Assembly: GCA_039707465.1 (NCBI GenBank)
Contig: CM077649.1
Location: 17,317,001 to 17,381,000, forward strand
Reading direction: 5' to 3'
Length of the DNA stretch: 64,000 nucleotides
Source: Rhabdophis nuchalis
Taxonomy: Eukaryota > Chordata > Lepidosauria > Squamata > Natricidae
Shown piece by piece: positions 11,401 through 20,865 of this stretch. Under the pieces are notes generated by a model. That model saw only the letters and a list, made by a program, of their open reading frames with translations. It ran no database searches and was not told where the DNA came from. Position 1 is the stretch's first letter. Each line of letters opens with the position of its first letter. The translations under genes were made by a program, and so were the position numbers.

Positions 11401-14400
11401 CACCATGGTGTCTAGGCTCTGCCACGTCAGACAAAAGTATTGGCTTCAGTCATTGTGTAATAAAATTTCAAATGTCCGAAATCTAGATCGAGGCAAAAGG
11501 TTAGACCAGGGGTGGGCAAACTTTGCAACTTTAAGTCTGAAGGACTTCAGCTCCCAGAATTCTCCAGCCAGCAAAGCTGGCTGGGTTAGACCATAACCTT
11601 TCTCCTAAAGAGTGATTCTCAACCTCAGCGACATTAAGATGTGTCGATTTCTACTCCCAAAGCTGACTGGGGAATTCTGGGAGTTGAAGTCCACATATCT
11701 TAAAAACTTTGAAGTTGAGAAACACTATCCCAGAATGTCCCAGATGTTTTTTTTTAATGCATAGTCATTCAGATATATTCCACTTATAGTATAAACCATC
11801 AGAAGTCCAGGTTTTACCAACATTGGAACAAAACTATGAGCTAAAATTTTTCAGTAGATGTGAAAATGACTACTGAATATTACAGTGATATTTTTCAGTG
11901 GCAAAAAATAAATTCATTTATTTTGATGAAAGAAGTGCCTGAGACTTTTAAAGTACAACCCACACAAATCTTGTGTGTTAAGTTGAAACCTGTGTATACG
12001 ATTTATAAATCACAGTTTGAGGTCAGAAAAAAAATTGAAAAATCTTTAAATTATCATATGGAGTAAAAGAGGAGGTGAACATTGGCTTTAGTTTTTGATG
12101 TAAGTTCTTACAAGCGAGCATAAAAACTCAGTGCTTAAAATAAAATATACAATATAATATTAAAGTTTGTCTATAAGATTTTAATACTACTCTGATCCAT
12201 CAGACTCCAAGCAATATAGAATTTAAAAAATGCATGATAATGCAGTAAATTATTTAGTAGTTAACAATGTAATTACATAATATTACACAATATATTACAT
12301 AATAATTCCTGCCTAATCGGGGTTGGACTAGAAGACCTCCAAGGTCCCTTCCAACTCTATTATTTTATATAACAATCAACAGTAGGACAATAATAGCTTC
12401 AAACAAAATTCATATTGTCATGTCACACTCAAACCAGAATTAGTCTCACAGTCCTCCATAAAACTGCTCTTGACAAATTTCTAAAACTCCATGAAAGTAA
12501 GGGCCACTTATGGACCAACTATTCCATGGAAAGGTACCATCCAAAAATGAGAGCTTCAGCATGATGATTGAGGGACTTCAGCAGGGACCCTCTGGAACGA
12601 CCTTCCCCCCGAAATCAGAACAACCACAGACCTTCGCTCCTTCCGACAGCTTTTAAAAACTCATTTCTTCCATTTGGCTGGCCTAGGGTAATTTTAATTA
12701 ATTTATAGTGTTAAGGGGTTTTAGGGACAGTTTTAGTTTTTATAGATGTTTTTAGCGCAGGATATGTTTAATTGTGATTTTAAATTTTGTACTCTGTTTG
12801 TGTCTATTGTTTTTAATTTTCCTGTGCCCCGCCTCGAGTCCCTTTGGGGAGAGAGAGCGGGTTATAAATAAAATTTATTATTATTATTATTATTATAGAG
12901 ATTCTTTGCTTATTCATTTTAGATAAGCTTAATCTATCTGAGATAGAAGGCATCAAAGGTACAAAGGCCTCAAATCATATAAATAGATGACAATCAATGG
13001 CTTGAGTAGAACTTGGAATAAAATATTAACTGATGGCGGTGTCACATAGCAATGATAAATCCAACTAGAAGGTTCCCATGCAAGTTTTAATGTGTGATGA
13101 GTTCATCACTTTTTTTCTCTTCTTTTTAAAGGCCATGTGTTTAATATGCCACATGATGACGCAAAGCAGTGCACCAGTATTAATGGTATAAATAGGGATT
13201 CTCATATGATGGCATCCATGCTTTCCAACTTGGATCGAAGCCATCCGTGGTCTCCATGCAGTGCATACATGATAACTACCTTTTTGGATAACGGCCATGG
13301 TAAGTTTTAAGCATGCTGCTTATATTTCTAACAGAATTCCGTTCAAAATGCTGGATTTTAATATTAGAATTAATTGCATTAAAATATTTTAAGTATTTCC
13401 AAATCAGTTAGAATAACATTAAATTGCAGCCACACAAATAAGATATGTGGCTCTGTCCCAAGAAATTTATTTTAGTCCAGAAGTGAATCCTAGCTTCATG
13501 GGAAAGAGTAATACAACTGATAGACCAGTGATGGCACCCATAATGCAAAGCGCACTCCCACATGTGCATGCGTGTGCACACACACACGCCCCCATGCGCA
13601 GCACTGCTCACCTCCAAGCTGAGTTTGGTATTTCCTTTGGGGGGCGGGGAAGACTGGAAGTTCGGAGGCTTTCCTGGAACCTGGGGAGGGCAAAAACTGC
13701 CTCTCCTGGCCCCCCTGGAGGCCCTCCAGAAGCCAGAAACATATCATTTCCAAACTTCCGGTACGCCTGCTGGGCCCGTTTTTCACCCTCCCCAGGCTCC
13801 GGAGGCTTTTCTGAAACCTGGGGAGGGTGAAAACAGCCCCTCCACCCCCGGCTCTCCGGAAGGCCAAAAATCAGCTGGCTGGCACACGTGCCAGCAGATA
13901 TGGCCTCACGTGCTGCCATAGGGTTGCCATCACAGTGATAGACTATAATAATAATTTGCATATAAATGGCTGGATTACTAAATATTAGAAGGCTGTAACT
14001 TAGAATCATAAGATTGGAAGGGACCTTGGAAGTCTTCCAGTCCAACATCTTGTCTAGGCAGGATAACTTATTGGATCGTAGACAAATGACTGTGCACTCT
14101 TTTCCATGTCTTTCCCAAATGCCATAATGATCTGTTTCCTAGAAGCATTGGTCCAACAGAAAGGAAATGAAATAAAGCTTGCCACTTGCTTATGTTCAAA
14201 CATAAGTAGCAATTCATTGTATGTAATGAACTATCAAAATCTTCCAAACTTAACTTCACATACCGTATTTTTCTGAGTATAAGACGCACCAAGATTTTGA
14301 AGAGGCAAATTTAAAAAAAGGTTTTGCACTCTGCAGACCTCCCAAAAACGGCTCGTTTTTTACGAAAATGCCCCCCCCCCTAAATGGCATATATAGCCTT

Positions 14401-17400
14401 TAGGAGGCTTATAGGGTGCTCCTGGGGGGGGGGGGTATTTCTGGAGGCAAAAAAATGCTGTATTCAGTGTATAAGAAGCAAAACAGCTTCTTTTTTGAGG
14501 GAAAAAGGTGTGTCCTATACTCTGAAAAATACGGTAACTTTATATTTGTAAACATTCTTTAAGTTTAAACCAGAAAAGTTAACAGACTAAAATTTATCTT
14601 GTGAATTCATGAGTCAAGCATTTGAATAGATATATTGTAATTTCTGTCATTTTTCAAAGAGTGACACCACAATATTTAAAAGAAAAATAGTCAAAAGTCA
14701 CAATATGGTTTTTCTTTGTTATTTCCAGGTGAGTGTCTGTTGGACAAACCTCACAGACCATTGCAATTTCCTTCTGATCTTCCTGGCACAATGTATGATG
14801 CTAATAGACAGTGCCAGTTTACATTTGGGGAGGAATCCAAACATTGTCCTGATTCTGCTAGCATATGTACAACTTTGTGGTGTACTGGTACTTCTGGTGG
14901 AGTGCTTATGTGCCAAACCAAACATTTTCCTTGGGCAGATGGTACCAGTTGTGCAGAGGGAAAATGGTGCATGAACGGCAAGTGCATTAATAAAACAGAC
15001 AAGAAGCTATATGATGTAAGTCGTTGTTTGCTTAAGATGAAAAATATTCTGAGTTACTCGGGTTTAATTTTTAATTTAAAAATGTATTTTTTAATTTTCC
15101 TTTTAAAATTTTATTTAATAAATATAAAGTGAATAAAATTTTGAAGTACCATTTGATGACTGCTGCATAAAAATGTTATCAAAACAGTGTTTAAAATTAA
15201 TTTGCCATTCAGCAATTAACAATAATGAATAAAAATAACAAATAAGTTATAATAAACAGTTATTGTTTCGGTTTTGATGATCTATCCTGGAATGAGCTAC
15301 AAATGAGAAAACATTTTGTACCTCATATTTATCAGAAATACCTAGTATATAAATATTGAAAAGAAGTTTTATTAGATTCAATGTGCATTAGTTATGAGTA
15401 AAAGTGGATAGGATTTATTTTTCTTTGCTAGTTTTGAATAGCATGAAAGAGTGTTGCCTTACCTCGAAGGCCTAAAGGAGGGGTCTCCAACCTTTGCAAC
15501 TTTAAGTCTGAAGGACTTCAGCTCCCAGAATTCTCCAGCCAGCAAATTCTATTTTAAAATATTTTCTAGCCCTGGAGGAATGAGATCCATCATTTTTTAA
15601 TAGGGTGCAGCATGGTTTTACTCATAATGACTTTTTAAATAATCAAAAATGTGCTCATTAAAAGCTATATTGATTGGAAGTTTTATGTATGTGCACTACT
15701 GGTAGTCTGAACTGTTTCAGACAGAATACACAGAACCTGAACAGAACCAGATGGATGTCATGTCTTTGTTACACTCTCTTGCAAATGGGGAACAAGTCCA
15801 CGTATTTCCACATTGGCTGGAAAATAAGTGCTCCCAACAACAGCACTAAATACCTCTGGTGTCAAAACTCAGCAATGTTGCAGGGGTTTTAGTTCCTGAA
15901 CATGTGGTCTACAGCAGGGGTCTCCAACCTTTGCAAGTTTAAGTCTGAAGGACTTCAGCTCCCAGAATTCTCCAGCCAGCAAAGCTGGCTGGAGAAGTCT
16001 GGGAGCTGAAGTCCTTCAGACTTAAAGTTGCAAAGGTTGGAGACCCCTGGCCCAAAGCACCACAGTCATAATATACGTTACATAAATAATAGGACCGTAA
16101 CTATTTCTAAATTTTATGCCACCCTCCTCTTATAAAATGCTTTCTCAAGTTGTTTTTAATATGCCCCATTTGTTTCTGTGTTTCTTCAAATTGCAGATCC
16201 CTGTTCATGGAGGCTGGGGCTCATGGGACCCATGGGGAGAGTGTTCAAGGACCTGTGGGGGAGGAGTGCAATATTCTGTGCGAGAATGTGACAGCCCAGT
16301 TCCAAAGAACGGAGGAAAGTACTGTGAAGGCAAGCGTGTGCAGTACAGATCCTGTAATATTGAAGATTGTCCAGAGAGTAGTAAGTTTTACATTATTATA
16401 CAATTATAATGCAAATTATACAATAAAGCATGAATCTGCTAAGCCTGATCAATGTCTTCACAATTTACAGGCAAAACGTTCAGGGAGGAACAATGTGAGG
16501 CTCACAATGATATTTCCAAATCTTTTGGAACTAGCCTTACAGTGGAATGGGTACCTAAGTTTGCTGGAGTCTCTCCCAAAGACAGATGCAAGCTGATTTG
16601 CCTTGCCAAAGGCACTGGATATTTTTTTGTTCTTCAACCAAAGGTGAGTTACAAGAGCATATCGCATACATCAAACACTTTTACATGTGTTCGTTAACTT
16701 TGACTGCTTGTAGAATTGATGAATGAAACTTTCTGTAATAAGCAAAGTAACAGTTTACATCCAGACAAGGTTGGGCCCTTGCTGCCACCAGCTGTGATCA
16801 TTCTTGGCATTGTAGCAATGTACAGTATAATTACTAAACATTTTACTTCCAAAAAGCACTCAAAACGCTTTTGATTTGGTTTCTATTATGAAGTTAACTA
16901 ACGAAACAAGTATGAAGAGATATTTTTCATCACACAAAATATCAATTGGTTTGATGATCACTTGAGATGGTGGTGGTGTGAAATGCTTCCAATTCAAAAT
17001 GTTTTGAGTATTAAAATATCCTATTTTAAGTTCCAAATCATTGCTTCATGATCAAATGTTTCAGGCTTGAAGTACTTCTGAAGTAATTAAGACAGTTCAT
17101 TTCAGATGCTAAATGAGTTGTCTTTCTGTCAAAATGCAAATTGGGCATTTGCAATATTAACATAATTAGGTTAGTGGTAAAATGTTACCAATTCCCTTAA
17201 GAAATTAATTTTACTCTTTGTTTGTTTTGCTCAAGAGTTGCATTTTTAATTCTTTTTTTAATGCTTCCACACAATTTTAAGCCACCAGGAGTTGCTGTTG
17301 CAAGATGGATAGCCAAATCAATCAGTATAAATATTATGTTTTGGGTGATAGAAAAGCTAAAACATCCAGATCTTGTTTTGGTCATGGGGGATATAAAGAC

Positions 17401-19460
17401 ACCTACTGAGAGTTGTATACCCCAACCTAGTATAATTCCCATTTCTTGTCAGTCTGGAAAAGACTGACTCTAACAAGATAATTGTTAATTATTTTTAATC
17501 ACTTTTTAGACACTTTACATGCACTTACCTGCATCTAGCTGCTCAAAGCAGGAATTTTGCTGCTGCTTCTCACAATACTTGTTCAGTAGTATGGAGAACT
17601 ATAAATTTGGCCGGAAAATTCTTCTTCCTCCCTTCCCAACAAGTTCACGCAGAATTTTTATTTCCGAATTGTTTTCCCAAGTTGTGCAATCAATCTATTC
17701 CTACTCTAGTTTCAGAAATATTTTCAATAATTAATTTTCTTTAGGAGTTGCGTGTATAATTTGTATATTGATAATACATATCTGTCATGCTGGGTTTTTG
17801 TCTTAACATGTTTCAGAAGTGTGTTTCTTTTTATTTGATGTCTCCTGGACATCTTATTTTGCCATTTCGATTTTATTTGCATTTCCAAAACAAGATAATT
17901 TCTGAAATAGTGTTAGATTGTCAAAATGTACTACAGATGCTCATTTTTTTATCTTTGTTTATACATTCATCTAAAACATGGCATTTTTTGGTCTTAATTT
18001 ATTGAATAAACAAAAAAAGTGAACTTTATAAATATAGTTTATAAGTATAGTTTATAGGTAAACTATAAACTCTGATTCACAAATCATAATGAAATAATAA
18101 TGGCACTATATTATAGCCCACATTAACATAATACAGTATTATAAACCCCAAGGACACTTTGATTTTAAAACAAAATTTAAAGTAGATTAACTGACTGGTT
18201 TTTGTTCAGTACTTTAATAATTTAACGATAAAGTTTGTATAACTTCTAATCAAGTCTTTCTTGTTTTAAAGGTGGTAGATGGAACTTTATGTAGCCCAGA
18301 TTCCACTTCAATCTGTGTTCAAGGGCAATGTATAAAAGCAGGTTGTGATCGTGTCATAGGATCCAGTAAGAAGTTTGATAAATGTGGTATCTGTGGAGGC
18401 AACGGATCTGCCTGCAAGAAAGTATCTCGAATGTTTTCTAATGTCAGGTGCGTTTTCATACTTTAGGAGTTGATACCCTACTCATTATCATGAAAGACAT
18501 TTTTTTTTTCATTTGAATTGTTTTATGAAATCAGTATAGGAAGCAAGGTTTCATATTGTAAATCAACTGCAGGTTTTATGTTGGTATATTATTTTAGTTA
18601 CAAAGTTAGCAAGATGCATTACTTCTTCATAAGATTCAACCTAAGTTCTTACCCAGGATAGGAGTCCTTCAATAATTAAGAGGTGCTGGTATTCAACAAT
18701 AACGCTTCTTCTTTCCTATAGACCTGGTTACCATGATGTTGCTGTGATTCCTGTTGGGGCAACAAACATAGAAGTGAAGCAACGAAATCATAGGGGTACA
18801 CGGCAAGATGGAAGCTTCCTTGCAATCAAAGTAGCCGATGATACTTATATTCTCAATGGTGACTATACACTAACAACAATGGAGCAGGATATTACTTATA
18901 AAGGAAATGTTTTGAGATATAGTGGTTCATCTGCTTCTCTGGAAAGAATCCGTAGCTTCAGTCCACTGAAGGAACCATTAACGATACAGGTCCTTACTGT
19001 GGGCAATTCATTTCGATCTAAAATCAAATATACCTATTTTATGAAGAAATCCACCCAGTTGGATACCGAGGAGCCTTTGAGTAAGACCGAATCTTTCAAT
19101 GCAATCAAGGAGACAGTTTTATCTGAATGGATTATTGAAGAATGGAGAGAGTGTTCTAAGACATGTGGTACTGGCTTGCAGAAGAGATCTGTACAATGCA
19201 GAGACCTCACTGGGCGCCCTGCCTCAGACTGTGCAAAAGAACTCAAGCCAAGTGATGTACGACCCTGTGCAGAAACACCATGCCCACAATGGCAGCTAGG
19301 AAACTGGTCGTTGTGTTCCAAGACATGTGGGAAGGGTTTCAAACAGAGGCTATTAAAGTGCATTTCCTTTGATGGTACAGTTTTGACCCATGAAAGCTGT
19401 GACCTTTCAAAAAAGCCAAAACATTTAAAGGACTTTTGTAATGTTACACTTTGCAGCTAA
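5605..19460 (+). CDS. ADAMTS1: ADAMTS1, secreted zinc metalloprotease (complete gene, 9 coding exons)
   Basis: Secreted, matrix-associated metalloprotease; the family member is known to cleave aggrecan and versican and to act in ovulation, vessel growth and tissue remodelling. Join: 5605-6217, 9778-10124, 11146-11278, 13132-13299, 14729-15015, 16197-16380, 16471-16643, 18272-18447, 18722-19460; 2,820 nt, 939 residues, all introns GT-AG with consistent phase. Domains: signal peptide about 1-26; prodomain to a furin site RKKR (210-213); catalytic domain with [12 protein letters not shown] (362-373), the zinc site HExxHxxNxxHD; disintegrin-like region about 430-516; TSP1 repeat from about 523; Cys-rich to about 693; spacer about 695-800; TSP1 repeats about 830-881 and 884-938. 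Three TSP1 repeats and the C-terminal sequence identify ADAMTS1 rather than ADAMTS5 or ADAMTS8. The first AUG after the TATA box is 5605; 5617 has the better context (A at -3) and could be used, giving 935 residues. Human protein is about 967 residues. No break seen. Confidence 0.97.
6218..6662. other. Intron 1, 5' part
   Basis: CpG-rich for the first about 100 bp, then mixed. Contains a run of about 15 A at 6357-6371 and no repeat that I can name. Confidence 0.5.
6663..6809 (-). mobile_element. Short retroposon with 13-bp TSD in ADAMTS1 intron 1 (Penelope-like end?)
   Basis: Flanked by an exact 13-bp direct repeat ACGTGGGATTAAC (6650-6662, 6810-6822). Reading the minus strand gives GCTCTGAAGAAGCTTCTTGG, GAAACGTCTTC and a segment ending GAGAATCTCCAGAC. 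The same segment recurs at 22783-22850, 23935-24010 and 24475-24600. The ends carry an inverted AAAGGTGCTTTTTC pair. TSD length points to target-primed insertion; assignment to Penelope-like elements is tentative. Confidence 0.6.
6998..7382 (+). mobile_element. CR1 LINE 3' fragment in intron 1
   Basis: Encodes a decayed CR1 reverse-transcriptase C-terminus ([18 protein letters not shown]), then the 3' UTR block GGTTGGACTAGAAGACCTACAAGGTCCC and a short ATTGT microsatellite tail. 5' truncated, frameshifted, not coding today. Confidence 0.85.
7383..8211. other. Intron 1, middle part
   Basis: AT-rich unique sequence; no repeat or exon recognised. Confidence 0.5.
8212..8250. repeat. (TATG)n microsatellite
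   Basis: About ten tandem TATG units in intron 1. Confidence 0.95.
8404..8524. repeat. Compound microsatellite (TA)n-(CATA)n-(AAAC/AAAT)n
   Basis: A TA run, then CATA units, then CAAA and TAAA units in intron 1. This produces spurious repeated Tyr/Val/Met frames on the minus strand. The 8527-8582 flank has a 19-bp inverted repeat (TATGGGAGTACTTTGCCAT) with one mismatch. Confidence 0.95.
8583..9777. other. Intron 1, 3' part
   Basis: AT-rich, no clear interspersed repeat; ends in the exon 2 acceptor after a T-rich tract. Confidence 0.5.
9778..10124 (+). CDS. ADAMTS1: ADAMTS1 exon 2: furin site and start of catalytic domain
   Basis: The acceptor AAATATAG is followed by two bases that complete a Gly codon, then a basic stretch ending in RKKR and the mature N-terminus [12 protein letters not shown]. 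The family block [11 protein letters not shown] and the [12 protein letters not shown] segment are clear. The donor is ACAG|GTAAGG; phase 0 exit. Identity to vertebrate ADAMTS1 in this stretch is very high. Confidence 0.97.
10406..10817 (+). mobile_element. CR1 LINE 3' fragment in intron 2
   Basis: Reverse-transcriptase C-terminal remnant ([21 protein letters not shown]), then [14 protein letters not shown] in a shifted frame, then the GGTCTAGATGACCTCCAAGGTCCC 3' block and ATTGTATTGTATG tail. Same orientation as ADAMTS1. Broken by a frameshift. Confidence 0.9.
11146..11278 (+). CDS. ADAMTS1: ADAMTS1 exon 3: catalytic domain, first half of zinc site
   Basis: Runs from [12 protein letters not shown] through [20 protein letters not shown] and splits the Gly codon of the zinc motif. 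The acceptor is TTTTATAG and the donor is TTAG|GTAATT. The zinc motif is therefore interrupted by intron 3, the same place as in other vertebrate ADAMTS1 genes as I recall them. Confidence 0.96.
11507..11583. mobile_element. Half foldback hAT element with intact TSD GGTTAGAC
   Basis: Begins CAGGGGTGGGCAAACTTTGC, carries one arm and the CCAGCCAGCAAAGCTGGCT centre, then stops. Exact GGTTAGAC flanks it at 11499-11506 and 11584-11591. The entire right arm is absent although the target duplication is intact. In intron 3. Confidence 0.8.
11610..11727. mobile_element. Old foldback hAT relative
   Basis: Diverged inverted repeat: AGTGATTCTCAACCT at the left and GTTGAGAAACACT at the right, with the GGGAATTCTGGGAGTTGAAGTCCAC arm shared by the family. 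Older than its neighbour. In intron 3. Confidence 0.65.
11728..12298. other. Intron 3, unique part
   Basis: AT-rich; an open frame of 68 codons starting at 11860 shows no recognisable feature. Confidence 0.5.
12299..12366 (+). mobile_element. CR1 3'-end remnant
   Basis: Only the terminal block GGTTGGACTAGAAGACCTCCAAGGTCCC and ATTATTTTAT tail remain. Confidence 0.75.
12570..12897 (+). mobile_element. L2 LINE 3' end with (ATT)n tail in intron 3
   Basis: Decayed end of the L2 reverse-transcriptase frame (CTCTGGAACGACCTTCC...), then GGCTGGCCTAGGGTAAT, and the 3' block CCCCGCCTCGAGTCC...GGGTTATAAATAAAATTTATT with ATT repeats. Same end as the L2 copies at 29484, 35163 and 48462. Confidence 0.85.
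13132..13299 (+). CDS. ADAMTS1: ADAMTS1 exon 4: zinc site completion and Met-turn
   Basis: Starts with [14 protein letters not shown], which supplies the last two zinc-binding histidines and the Asp. It goes on through [10 protein letters not shown], the Met-turn region, to [17 protein letters not shown]. The acceptor is TTTTTAAAG and the donor CATG|GTAAG, phase 1. Confidence 0.96.
13526..13935. mobile_element. Non-autonomous hAT element (CAGTGATGGC termini), TSD TGATAGAC
   Basis: Starts CAGTGATGGCACCC and ends GGGTTGCCATCACAG; exact TGATAGAC at 13518-13525 and 13936-13943. GC-rich interior with several open frames on both strands, none with a recognisable domain. The ends match the OC1 (OposCharlie1) type as I remember it. 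Related copies at 41862 and 51777. In intron 4. Confidence 0.8.
14006..14065 (-). mobile_element. CR1 3'-end remnant, antisense
   Basis: AGATTGGAAGGGACCTTGGAAGTCTTCCAGTCC is the reversed CR1 3' terminal block; short remnant in intron 4. Confidence 0.75.
14263..14534. mobile_element. TA-flanked MITE (CCGTATTTTTC termini) in intron 4
   Basis: Terminal inverted repeats of about 28 bp: CCGTATTTTTCTGAGTATAA at the left and TATACTCTGAAAAATACGG at the right, flanked by TA on both sides. The 272-bp length and TA duplication fit a Tc1/mariner-type MITE. It has short C and G homopolymer runs inside. Confidence 0.75.
14729..15015 (+). CDS. ADAMTS1: ADAMTS1 exon 5: disintegrin-like module
   Basis: Begins by completing a Gly codon, then ECLLDKP. 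The Cys-rich disintegrin-like module follows, with [29 protein letters not shown] and [18 protein letters not shown]. There is no RGD integrin-binding loop, as expected for ADAMTS proteins. The acceptor is ATTTCCAG and the donor GAT|GTAAGT, phase 0. Confidence 0.96.
15478..15547. mobile_element. Single-arm foldback hAT fragment in intron 5
   Basis: GGGTCTCCAACCTTTGCAAC through CCAGCCAGCAAA, then unrelated sequence; right arm absent and no clear target duplication. Confidence 0.7.
15915..16049. mobile_element. Full-length foldback hAT MITE in intron 5
   Basis: 135-bp inverted repeat from CAGGGGTCTCC to GGAGACCCCTG with about 60-bp arms; one base differs near the left end. Flanks GTCTACAG and GCCCAAAG match at 5 of 8 positions, so the duplication has decayed. 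It lies 147 bp before the exon 6 acceptor. Confidence 0.85.
16197..16380 (+). CDS. ADAMTS1: ADAMTS1 exon 6: central TSP1 repeat
   Basis: Encodes the central thrombospondin type-1 repeat: the Trp ladder [10 protein letters not shown], then [15 protein letters not shown], and a final CNIEDCPES. The acceptor is AATTGCAG, the donor GAGAGTA|GTAAG, phase 1. A 135-bp perfect-type foldback repeat ends 147 bp upstream of this exon, and intron 6 after it is only 90 bp. Confidence 0.96.
16471..16643 (+). CDS. ADAMTS1: ADAMTS1 exon 7: Cys-rich region
   Basis: Encodes [13 protein letters not shown] through [15 protein letters not shown] and GYFFVLQPK, the start of the Cys-rich module after the central TSP1 repeat. 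The acceptor is AATTTACAG and the donor AAAG|GTGAGT, phase 0. Together with exon 6 it flanks the shortest intron of the gene. Confidence 0.96.
16644..18271. other. Intron 7, unique sequence
   Basis: AT-rich, 1.6 kb, no interspersed repeat recognised, unlike introns 1, 3, 4 and 5. Frames at 17222-17467 and 17519-18005 show no family features. Confidence 0.5.
18272..18447 (+). CDS. ADAMTS1: ADAMTS1 exon 8: end of Cys-rich region
   Basis: Encodes [20 protein letters not shown] and [16 protein letters not shown], the conserved end of the Cys-rich module. The acceptor is TTTTAAAG and the donor GTCAG|GTGCG, phase 2. Confidence 0.96.
18722..19460 (+). CDS. ADAMTS1: ADAMTS1 exon 9: spacer and two C-terminal TSP1 repeats, stop
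   Basis: Completes an Arg codon, then [17 protein letters not shown] (spacer start). The spacer runs through YILNGDYTL and [10 protein letters not shown]. Two TSP1 repeats follow: [16 protein letters not shown] and [16 protein letters not shown], ending FCNVTLCS and TAA at 19458-19460. Between spacer and the first of these repeats, residues about 803-816 form an acidic, Ser/Thr-containing linker that is longer than I recall in mammals. Confidence 0.97.
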
Positions 19461-20865
19461 ACTATAATAGAAATCTAAAGCTATATATATAAGTATGTAC
19501 GTATGTATGTATATTCAGACCAAAGCACTGAAATTGAAGTGAGAGGTAGCAGCTATAATTTGTGCATGGAAATTCACAGTAGAGTCACTCGGATGGGACA
19601 GTGCAAATATTATGAGATGGTGTTAAATCACGGTAGAGTGGGAAGGAATCCTGACAGTATGAATGGTAGATAAAAATGCCAGTTTAGTTGCTAGCAAACT
19701 CAGAAACACACATCTCTTAATCTTAGGGGTTTTTTTTACAAGTTAAACAGAAAGTATACCATGGCCAAAACAAATTTAAGGAAACGTTTGCATTCTAGCA
19801 GGAATAGCATTTTTTTTTTTACTTCTGGAAAGTTTATTGTGGTACTGATAAAATTCCTTTCCTGATCAAAGTGGGGAAGAAAAAAAGGCAGTTCTTTCAT
19901 TATTGGTCAGGTCTTGCCTACCTCACATTGTAACAAAACCTACATTATTTAAAGAGACTTTTCCATTATATTTTTCATGGAGAGGCAAAACAAGTAGCCC
20001 TGGATGCTTAAAATTCCAAACATTAGAATGTATTTCATCTTTTTAAGAGATGCCTTGCAGTTGAAAGCCACGTAGGAAGGAAGGGAAAGGGAAAGAAAAA
20101 GAAATATTCAAAATTTAACTCTCTTCCCTTTCCTTTATCATATTTATTCCAAAATCTAACAGACCTTTGGAACGCATGCATAATTTTTATATGAAATCTG
20201 GCTTCTTGATGAAGAAATAATCCTGAGAAGCTGCCATTTCACATACACTAACAGTTGCCATGGTGGTCAGCAGTAACATGCTTACATACGACCTTTTGCA
20301 AACGTAAAATTCCACTATAAATGGAACATCTCTTATTGCAGCTTTCCATATCCAAATGAATTCCAGATGTGCTCAGACCGTATGGCCAAATCCTATGCTG
20401 GTTGGGAAATACAGGAGTTAATAGTCGCAAGATATCTGGAAGACCCTTAAGTTGTCTCATTGCATACAACAACTTTACACTGCTGAAATCACTTGTAAAG
20501 CAGGGAAAATTAAGCTGCAGGATAGCGGGTCCATCCACAGCAGTTTTCCACTATCTGCATATTTAAAGTTATTTGCTAGGCTATAGACTATGAGAGAATA
20601 TGTCTCTTCATATGTATATAGTAAAATGTATTAGAAATGATACATACTTTATAAGTACTTATTTTTTTCCCTTCTGAGAAGGATTATAATTGATAAATGC
20701 TTATACTGTAATGAATGTATTTATTTTTATATTTCTTGTCTTGTCTAAAACAATTTCTTAAGTTATCACCTTTTAAAAAAAAAAAGACATATAACAAGAT
20801 AGAGTATTTATGCAATATAATATGTTACTAGAAATAATAAACTATGATTTTTTGAAATTGAGACT
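19461..20865 (+). other. ADAMTS1: ADAMTS1 3' UTR (extent inferred)
   Basis: About 1.4 kb after the stop codon, AT-rich and without interspersed repeats, which fits a constrained UTR. It has several ATTTA-type motifs (for example near 20715 and 20806). It would end just after AATAAA at 20836-20841, or, with the second signal, near 20995. A small TATG-type repeat sits at about 19493-19512. Confidence 0.65.
20836..20841 (+). terminator. Candidate polyadenylation signal AATAAA (proximal)
   Basis: Canonical hexamer 1.38 kb after the ADAMTS1 stop, followed by a T-rich stretch, in the range expected for this gene's 3' UTR. Confidence 0.55.

Noticed and set aside
13447..14048. Several GC-rich open frames of 120-146 codons
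   Set aside because: They lie in the OC1-like hAT element, overlap each other on both strands and show no domain.
17222..18005. Possible extra ADAMTS1 exon in intron 7
   Set aside because: Exons 7 and 8 already join in phase with no missing family sequence, and the frames here have no similarity.
5605..19460. ADAMTS5, ADAMTS8 or a snake venom metalloprotease
   Set aside because: Two TSP1 repeats after the spacer and the exon order fit ADAMTS1; venom metalloproteases derive from ADAM proteins and lack TSP1 repeats.
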